Source: Delphinus delphis
Taxonomy: Eukaryota > Chordata > Mammalia > Artiodactyla > Delphinidae
Direction of reading: 5' to 3'
Length of the DNA stretch: 64,000 nucleotides
NCBI RefSeq assembly: GCF_949987515.2
Contig: NC_082694.2
Coordinates: forward strand, 57,720,080-57,784,079
A program made the position numbers and the translations under genes. Position 1 is the first letter of the stretch, and the number at the start of each line of letters is the position of its first letter. Below the pieces are notes generated by a model. That model saw nothing but the letters and a program-made list of their open reading frames with translations, made no database searches and was not told the origin of the DNA. Positions 58,441-64,000 of this stretch are shown here, piece by piece.

Positions 58441-58599
58441 AAAAAAAACGGGGCTTGGACTGGGCTCTAATCACCAGAGCTGCAGCAAGAAAAATGGTGA
58501 GAGAAGACAGGTTGAAGGCATGCTTTACACGCTACTCAAATAACCATCGTTTTTCCCCCATCTCATCTCTTGGTTTCAACTGCAAAGCCTAGATGAAGT

Positions 58600-58785
58600 T
58601 GGGTTTTCCTACTCCAGTTATCTTAGCACTGGGCATTTATTCTTGCTATACTTTAAATATTGGGTTATATATCTCTCTCCTATACTAAAGTGCAAGTCAT
58701 TAAGGGCAGGGGCTATGTTTTATCTTTATCTCCACTGCCTGACTAATTCTAGGTTTCAATAAATATTTGAAAGAACTGACTATGC
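58600..58785 (+). mobile_element. LINE L2 3' end, sense
   Basis: 'agtgcaagtcattaagggca', 'ggggctatgttttatcttta' and 'ggtttcaataaatatttgaa' form a clear L2 terminus. Confidence 0.85.
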
Positions 58786-58880
58786 ATTGACCAGCCATGT
58801 GATCTTGGGCAAGTAATTTAACTCCCATAGACCTCAATCTCATCACTCAACAAGTAATCTCACCCACTGTGAGCCCTTGG
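58786..58880 (+). mobile_element. MIR core fragment, sense
   Basis: 'gccatgtgatcttgggcaag', 'taatttaactcccatagacc' and 'tcaatctcatcactc' match the MIR core, directly after the L2 end. Confidence 0.7.
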
Positions 58881-59934
58881 AGCCAAATCCCAGCAAGCAG
58901 ATATCTTTTTCCTGGCACCGATGATATACTGAAATTGAATCAGATCCCAGCAGGAAAGATTTAACTGCAAAGCATTTCATGAAGGGATTTTTATAGATGT
59001 TGGAGCAGGGTTCAGGAACCAAAAAGAATACATGAGTTGCCCAGGAACTCCGATTTCAGGAAGGCTCTTTCACACCTACACATAAAATAATAAGGGAAAC
59101 AAAAAGTGTTAACGAAGCCTCATAGAGATGGAGCTATGGAGGTGGGTCTGTCCAACAGAAGTTGTGGCCAGAACAAGGGCAGCCCCTGCCAGGACTCTGG
59201 CCAGTCAACGAGTGAGCTGATGTGGCAGGAGGAATCTAATACATCAAGCTACCCCTTCTCCCAGGCTTCAGGATCATTTCCAGTGCCTCTCGTTGACTGA
59301 GCCCATTGGAAAGCCAGAGGGCAAGAAAATCCAGGTGATTCTATTCTTGAGGTTGATCTCCCAGGCTACGGAGCAGGATATAGAAAGGAAAGAATGGATC
59401 TAAGGAGGCAAATGGAGAATCATCAGCACAGGAAGAAAAGGTTTACACAAGTCTAAGAAAACCGTGGGAGATTGAATTTAGTAAGCCAGAGAAGTGAGTT
59501 AAATAAAGCCCTCTAAATAATGAACTGGGCCAGATATGAGCAAAAATAAGAACACTGAGTACTCAAACAGGAGATTACAGAACCATGGAAATAATGGCAA
59601 GAAAGGATGAAGTAAATGGGCAAAGGGAAGGACAGTACAGGAAAACACTCAGACCTGGATCTTTTGCTGTCTTTCACATTTATGTCCACATCTACATTTG
59701 AAGGGTAATGATAAAAAACTTTCCAATCAAGAAATCAAGTAACCTCAATATTCACACATCAATGTATGTAATGTTACTGTAACTGAAATAAAATCTTTTT
59801 ACTATTTAGGACTCAGATCCTCTTGTCTCACAGACTCTACTTAATTTGATTTAAAATATTTAATGACCTAGGAGGGTGAAACGAAATGAAATTCAGTATA
59901 TCAGATACCAACGGAAAGATTCTTCATATTAACA
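58881..59934. other. Unique sequence
   Basis: No supported gene or repeat. Confidence 0.4.
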
Positions 59935-60190
59935 TACATAATTACTATTGATCTACAGAGAAACTACTATGTGTTAGGCCAGGATGAAAGGCCTTGCAGA
60001 TCTCATCCTTTAATACTACAAAACTGCTTATGGAAGATACTGTAATCCCCAACTTTGCTGCAAGAGCCTGAGGCTTAAAGAGAAAGGTAACACACTCTAC
60101 GTACGTGACGCAGATAAAAATGAGAAGACTGAGGTTCACACTCTGGTCCCTGGATATGATATGCAGCTCTCATCCTTTCCTCTATATACT
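59935..60190 (-). mobile_element. MIR SINE, antisense
   Basis: 'ctactatgtgttaggccagg', 'agatactgtaatccccaact', 'gcctgaggcttaaagagaaa' and 'gaagactgaggttcacactc' follow the antisense MIR. Confidence 0.75.
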
Positions 60191-60589
60191 GTAGCCTAAC
60201 AAAGCAATGCAGCTGCCCAGGGTTCAGGTTAAAGTGGTTGATAAGTTCCATGTTTAGATATAGGAATACTCATGAGAATTTACTTCTTTTTCTATTAATT
60301 GAGAAAAACATATCAGAAGAGGTGAAAATGTGGAGCTAATTGGTTCAGGGAAATAAAATAGCTTGGTTAAGCAAGAGTACATGATATCCAATAGATGCTT
60401 ATGACGGAGGGAAAAGAGTCTCACCTAGAGTCCTAGGGAGAGTGGGCGGGCTGGGCCTGAAAAACCAGGTTTCAGCAAGATGGAAAGATTGGAGGTGAGA
60501 TTGCACAAGGAGGTAGTTAGCCACGAGGAATTGTTTGTGGGAACGTGTGCTTTGCAAGTCTGCCTTCCCGGCTGACTTCAGATGTTTGT
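60191..60589. other. Unique sequence
   Basis: No recognised feature. Confidence 0.35.
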
Positions 60590-61190
60590 CTACATCATCT
60601 ACCTACTTGTTTTATTGACTCATTCAAAGTTCTTCTTTAATTCCAAAAGCAAATGTGATCGCTTTCTACGTTCCATGCACATGACCAGGTGCTGGGGCAC
60701 ATTAAAGACAAAGGGAAACACTCTTTCCCCTTCTAGAGTTTTACGTCTAGTGGAAGACACAGCTGTAAAGCAGCAAAGTAATCTCATGTGACAGGTGCTA
60801 AAATGGCTGCTGAGGGTGATTTGGAGACACAGAGGAAAACATGTCTTTATCATTAAGAGATCAGAAGGGTTCCTTTTCAAAAACTTGGTTTTGAAGAATG
60901 AGTATCTAATGGGTAGCAAAAAAAATATCAAGAAGGTTTTTAAGTAGAGCGAATGACATCTATCTGTGTGAAATCCTTGTGGACAGAGGCAAATAGTTTA
61001 ATACGACCGACCGGAGCGAAAGGTGCTTGGGAGACAGGGTTGCAAGATGAATTGAAAGAAGCAGGCAGGTGTCAAATCAGGAAGGAACTTGTATAGCAAG
61101 CTGGGGAATTTGAGAGTAACCACAAAGCGCTGAGAAGCCACAGAAAGATTTAAATCAGCAGGGTGATAAAATCAGATCCAAGCTTAGTAA
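60590..61190 (-). mobile_element. LINE L2, antisense
   Basis: 'catgaccaggtgctggggca', 'ctagagttttacgtctagtg', 'gaaggaacttgtatagcaag' and 'agccacagaaagatttaaat' follow the complement of L2. An L1 insertion begins at the right edge. Confidence 0.75.
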
Positions 61191-61201
61191 AGATCATATT
61201 G

Positions 61202-62071
61202 TACAAAGGAGAAAAGACAGCCTCTTCAATAAGTGGTGCTGGGAAAACTGGACAGCTACATGTAAAAGAATGAAATTAGAACGTTCTCTAACACCATATA
61301 CAAAAATAAACTCAAAATGGATTAAAGACCTAAATGTAAGACCAGATACTATAAAACTCCTAGATGAAAACATAGGCAGGACACACTTTGACATAAGCTG
61401 CAGCAATATTTTTTTGGATCTGTCTCCTAGAGTAATGGAAATAAAAACAAAAATAAATAAATGGGACCTAATTAAACCTAAAAGCTTTTGCACAGAAAAG
61501 GAAACCATAAACAAAATGAAAAGACAACCTATGGAATGGGAGAAAATATCTGCAAACGATGCGACTGACAAGGGCTTAATTTCCAAAATATACGAACAAT
61601 TTATACAGCTCAGTGTCAAAAAAAAAATCAGAAAATGGGCAGAAGACCTAAATAGACATTTCTCCAAAGAAGACATACAGATGGCCAACAGCCACATGAA
61701 AATATGCTCAACATCACTAATTATTAGAGAAATGCAAATCAAAACTACAATGAGGTATCACCAGTCAGAATGGCCATCATCAAAAAGTCTACAAATAATA
61801 AACGCTGGAGAAGGTGTGGAGAAAAGGGAACCGTCCTACACTGTTGGTGGGAATGTAGATTGGTGCAGCCATTATGGAGAACAGTATGGAGGTTCTTCAA
61901 AAAACTAAACAGAGAGTTGCCATATGAACCAGAAATCCCACTCCTGGGCATATATCTGGAAGATATGAAAACTCTAATTCAAAAAGATACATGCACCCCA
62001 ATGTTCATGGCAGCACAATTTACAATAGCCAGGTCATGGAAGCAACCTAAATGTCCATCAAAAATATATAT
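61202..62071 (+). mobile_element. L1 fragment lacking its 3' end, flanked by a 9-bp TSD
   Basis: The sequence starts inside ORF2 ('caaaggagaaaagacagcct') and stops inside ORF2 at 'aaatgtccatca' (62059), followed by the A/T-rich tail AAAATATATATAT. The flanks repeat ATCATATTG (61193-61201 and 62072-62080). The normal L1 3' end, present in the copy at 30505-32872 about 450 bp beyond the same point, is missing. Confidence 0.88.
61204..62059 (+). pseudogene. L1 ORF2 internal segment, one frameshift
   Basis: A middle-to-late segment of L1 ORF2p. The first part is open from 61204 through 61760 without a stop ([16 protein letters not shown] to MRYH). Relative to the paralogous site at 31819-31840, seven bases are missing after 'ggtatcacc' (about 61761), which shifts the frame. 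The second part then reads open ([14 protein letters not shown] to RSWKQPKCPS) up to the truncation point. Only one frameshift and no internal stops indicate a relatively young insertion. Reverse-transcriptase catalytic motifs lie upstream and are absent. Confidence 0.88.
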
Positions 62072-62080
62072 ATCATATTG

Positions 62081-63571
62081 GATGCAATGTAGAGAGGAGA
62101 TAGGAGGCACCGAAACCAGCTGGAAAGCTTGGTTCCCAACCTGGGTCATTGCGCAAATGGTTGTGATCATGGCTGACACAGGGACAGGGGAGGGGAAGCA
62201 GACTGGATTCGAGAGAATAAGTTTTCAACGTAACTGTTTTCTCATCATTCCTCCTTTAACATGTTAAGAAGGAAAAAGGATAAAGAGTGGATATGATGAT
62301 GCTTGCGTTTATCTTCTGTCCCTGAACTGAACATAGGCTTCCCGGGACCTGGGTTTTTTGTAAATATACAAAATTGGGGAAGGCAAGACATCAACTGAGC
62401 TTTAACCGCTAGGGGCAGTGGGGGTGAGAGCCACCCACTGTCACACTTCCCCCACTAGTCTTTACTCCTCGTGATTTCCAGAGTTTGGAAAGCATCTCTT
62501 CACAGTCACGTAATGATGATCTTTGAGGGGGAAATACTAATGCTCTGGGAGGAATAAATGAACTCACCAAGAACATGGCTTTCACTTTGGTACGCTTACC
62601 TTTGCCAAGTAGTGTCTGTTATGCTAAGACTTGTGGGTGGCATGCAGGAGGCTCACCCGCCACTGCGGAACGGATTTCTTACCTGCCTCACTGCGGGTCA
62701 GGGACAGTACTGATGTGATTGGAGTAGTTCAATTAGCAGAGCAAACAGATTCTTAGACTGGTGAAAAGGAGACACAATTTTGTCCTTGACCTAGAGAATT
62801 ACCTAGGCAACCAAAACTTCAGCTTCTCTGTCTCCTAAATGAGACTCTTAAGTGGTGCACTGTCCAAATGAGTGAGTCTGAAACCCAGCTGAGTCTAATA
62901 CAGTTTGGGAGCCACAGCTCCAAACAATAAAGATTTTAGGGAGCTTTGGTAAACAGGTACATTTCATTTGGGGCCCCTCCCCCTAAAACAGGGAAGGAAA
63001 AACATTGTGAGAGGCAAGCAAAAGTTACAATATCTCAGTAAATGAATGTTAGGAATTTAAGAAAAGTATAATATTGCTGTAATAAATAATGCCTGATGAC
63101 AAAAATATTGGGTTATTTTACAGTACTGCTCAAATGGGGAGAAAGCACTAATTAAAACACTTTCTTTTTACTCTTCTGTAGCAAGCAGGATTCTCTGGTT
63201 GCAAACATAAGAAGCGAACTCTATAATTTAAGGAGAGAATTAAAATTGTGGAAAGTCATGGAGGTGGCTCGTAGGAATGAAGGGTAAGATGATAAGGAAG
63301 CCGATAGAGACATGAAACATTTAACTCTGGGGACCTGCCTAGCAGGAACCAGCAGACGTCTCTCCTGGGGGGCAGGTGAGAAAAATGAGTTCCTTATCAA
63401 GTCGAGTTACAGATTTTATAAATGATGTTCAGGGAGGGATGAGCCTGCATAAAAAAAGTGATGTTTCAGCAGCGGAAAGCACGTGCTTTAGAATTACAAG
63501 CAGAGTCCATCAATATGCATATACTTTAGTTCTTTAGTAAGCGTTGATCCCTTGATGAATTACACTCATTT
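62081..63571. other. Unique sequence
   Basis: No gene or recognised repeat. Locally GC-richer around 62400-62700, without CpG clustering strong enough to call an island. Confidence 0.4.
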
Positions 63572-63584
63572 AAAACTGGAAACA

Positions 63585-63788
63585 TGGGCTTCCCTGGTGG
63601 CGCAGTGGTTGAGAGTCCGCCTGCCGATGCAGGGGACGCGGGTTCGTGCCCCGGTCCGGGGAGATCCCACATGCCGCGGAGCGGCTGGGCCCGTGAGCCA
63701 TGGCCGCTGAGCCTGCGCGTCCGGAGCCTGTGCTCCACGGCGGGAGGGGCCACAGCGGTGAGAGGCCCGCATACCGCAAAAAAAAAAA
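63585..63788 (+). mobile_element. CHR SINE, young short form, variant 3' block
   Basis: Short-form body, B box GGTTCGTGCCC and A-tail. A perfect 13-bp TSD, AAAACTGGAAACA, lies at 63572-63584 and 63789-63801. Near the 3' end it reads CTCCACGGCGGGAGGGGCC, where the other young copies read CTCCGCAACGGGAGAGGCC. Confidence 0.97.
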
Positions 63789-63828
63789 AAAACTGGAAAC
63801 AGCCGAACTATATAAAGAACCTACCCGT

Positions 63829-64000
63829 GGGCTTCCCTGGTGGCGCTGTGGTTGAGAGTCCGCCTGCCGATGTAGGGGACACGGGTTCGTACCCCAGTCC
63901 GAGAGGACCCCACGTGCCGCGGAGCAGCTGGGCCCGTGAGCCATGGCCGCTGAGCCTGCGCGTCCGGAGCCTGTGCTCCACGGCGGGAGGGGCCACAGCA
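63829..64000 (+). mobile_element. CHR SINE, young short form, runs off the window
   Basis: It begins TGGGCTTCCCTGG about 40 bp after the previous SINE, in the same orientation. It carries the same CTCCACGGCGGGAGGGGCC variant. The 3' end and A-tail lie outside the window. The A box has TGGCGCTGTGG. Confidence 0.96.

Noticed and set aside
62400..62700. CpG island
   Set aside because: Only mildly GC-richer, with few CpG dinucleotides; not convincing by eye.
1..64000. CRISPR arrays, operons, prophage or other prokaryotic systems
   Set aside because: Mammalian interspersed repeats of many ages fill the window; no spaced direct repeats or bacterial-type gene clusters occur.

Overview
The window is repeat-rich, AT-rich mammalian nuclear DNA with no protein-coding host gene that can be supported. 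It most likely comes from a toothed whale. The main clue is a tRNA-derived SINE of the CHR type (cetacean, hippopotamus and ruminant family), present in about twelve copies. Nine share a short young form with nearly identical sequence, long A-tails and mostly clear target-site duplications (TSDs). Two copies have the longer, ruminant-like body. L1 3' ends of cetartiodactyl type support the same placement. Older layers (MIR, L2, L3/CR1, MER5A, Tigger, MLT1, L1M) are those expected in any placental mammal. I read the window as intergenic or deep intronic; the exact species and chromosome cannot be told from the sequence.

Layout. 0-5 kb: a nearly full-length but decayed Tigger1 DNA transposon, then L2 and L3/CR1 tails. 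5-17 kb: antisense L1M fragments, CHR SINEs of three ages, MER5A and MIR. 17-26 kb: more L1M, SINEs, (GT)n tracts and an MLT1 LTR. 26-33 kb: L1 3' regions, including one L1 that took two separate young SINE insertions, followed by a second L1 tail. 33-44 kb: old DNA transposons, namely a fold-back MITE, a decayed BED-finger hAT transposase, a MER58-like hAT element inside an L2, a Tigger2-type element, and an internally deleted Tigger1 derivative related to the one at the window start. 44-52 kb: mostly unique sequence plus an antisense young L1 and an L1M fragment that keeps the ORF1-ORF2 junction.

52.6-55.5 kb holds the most structured locus: a small endogenous retrovirus with paired LTRs, a gag remnant and a polypurine tract but essentially no pol or env. 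Its gag remnant is interrupted by a solo LTR from a different retroviral family with a perfect 5-bp TSD. 55.5-64 kb: L2 and MIR relics, a long-form CHR SINE that splits an L2, an L1 insertion that ends inside ORF2 yet carries a TSD, and two young SINEs 40 bp apart that share unusual diagnostic bases.

The features do not form a pathway or operon. What the window offers is an insertion chronology (SINE in L1, hAT in L2, LTR in ERV). I did not find a previously undescribed functional system. The least ordinary items are the ERV/solo-LTR nest, the hAT transposase relic, the 3'-truncated L1 and the paired variant SINEs. Family names were assigned by eye from memory of repeat consensus sequences, so subfamily labels are tentative.
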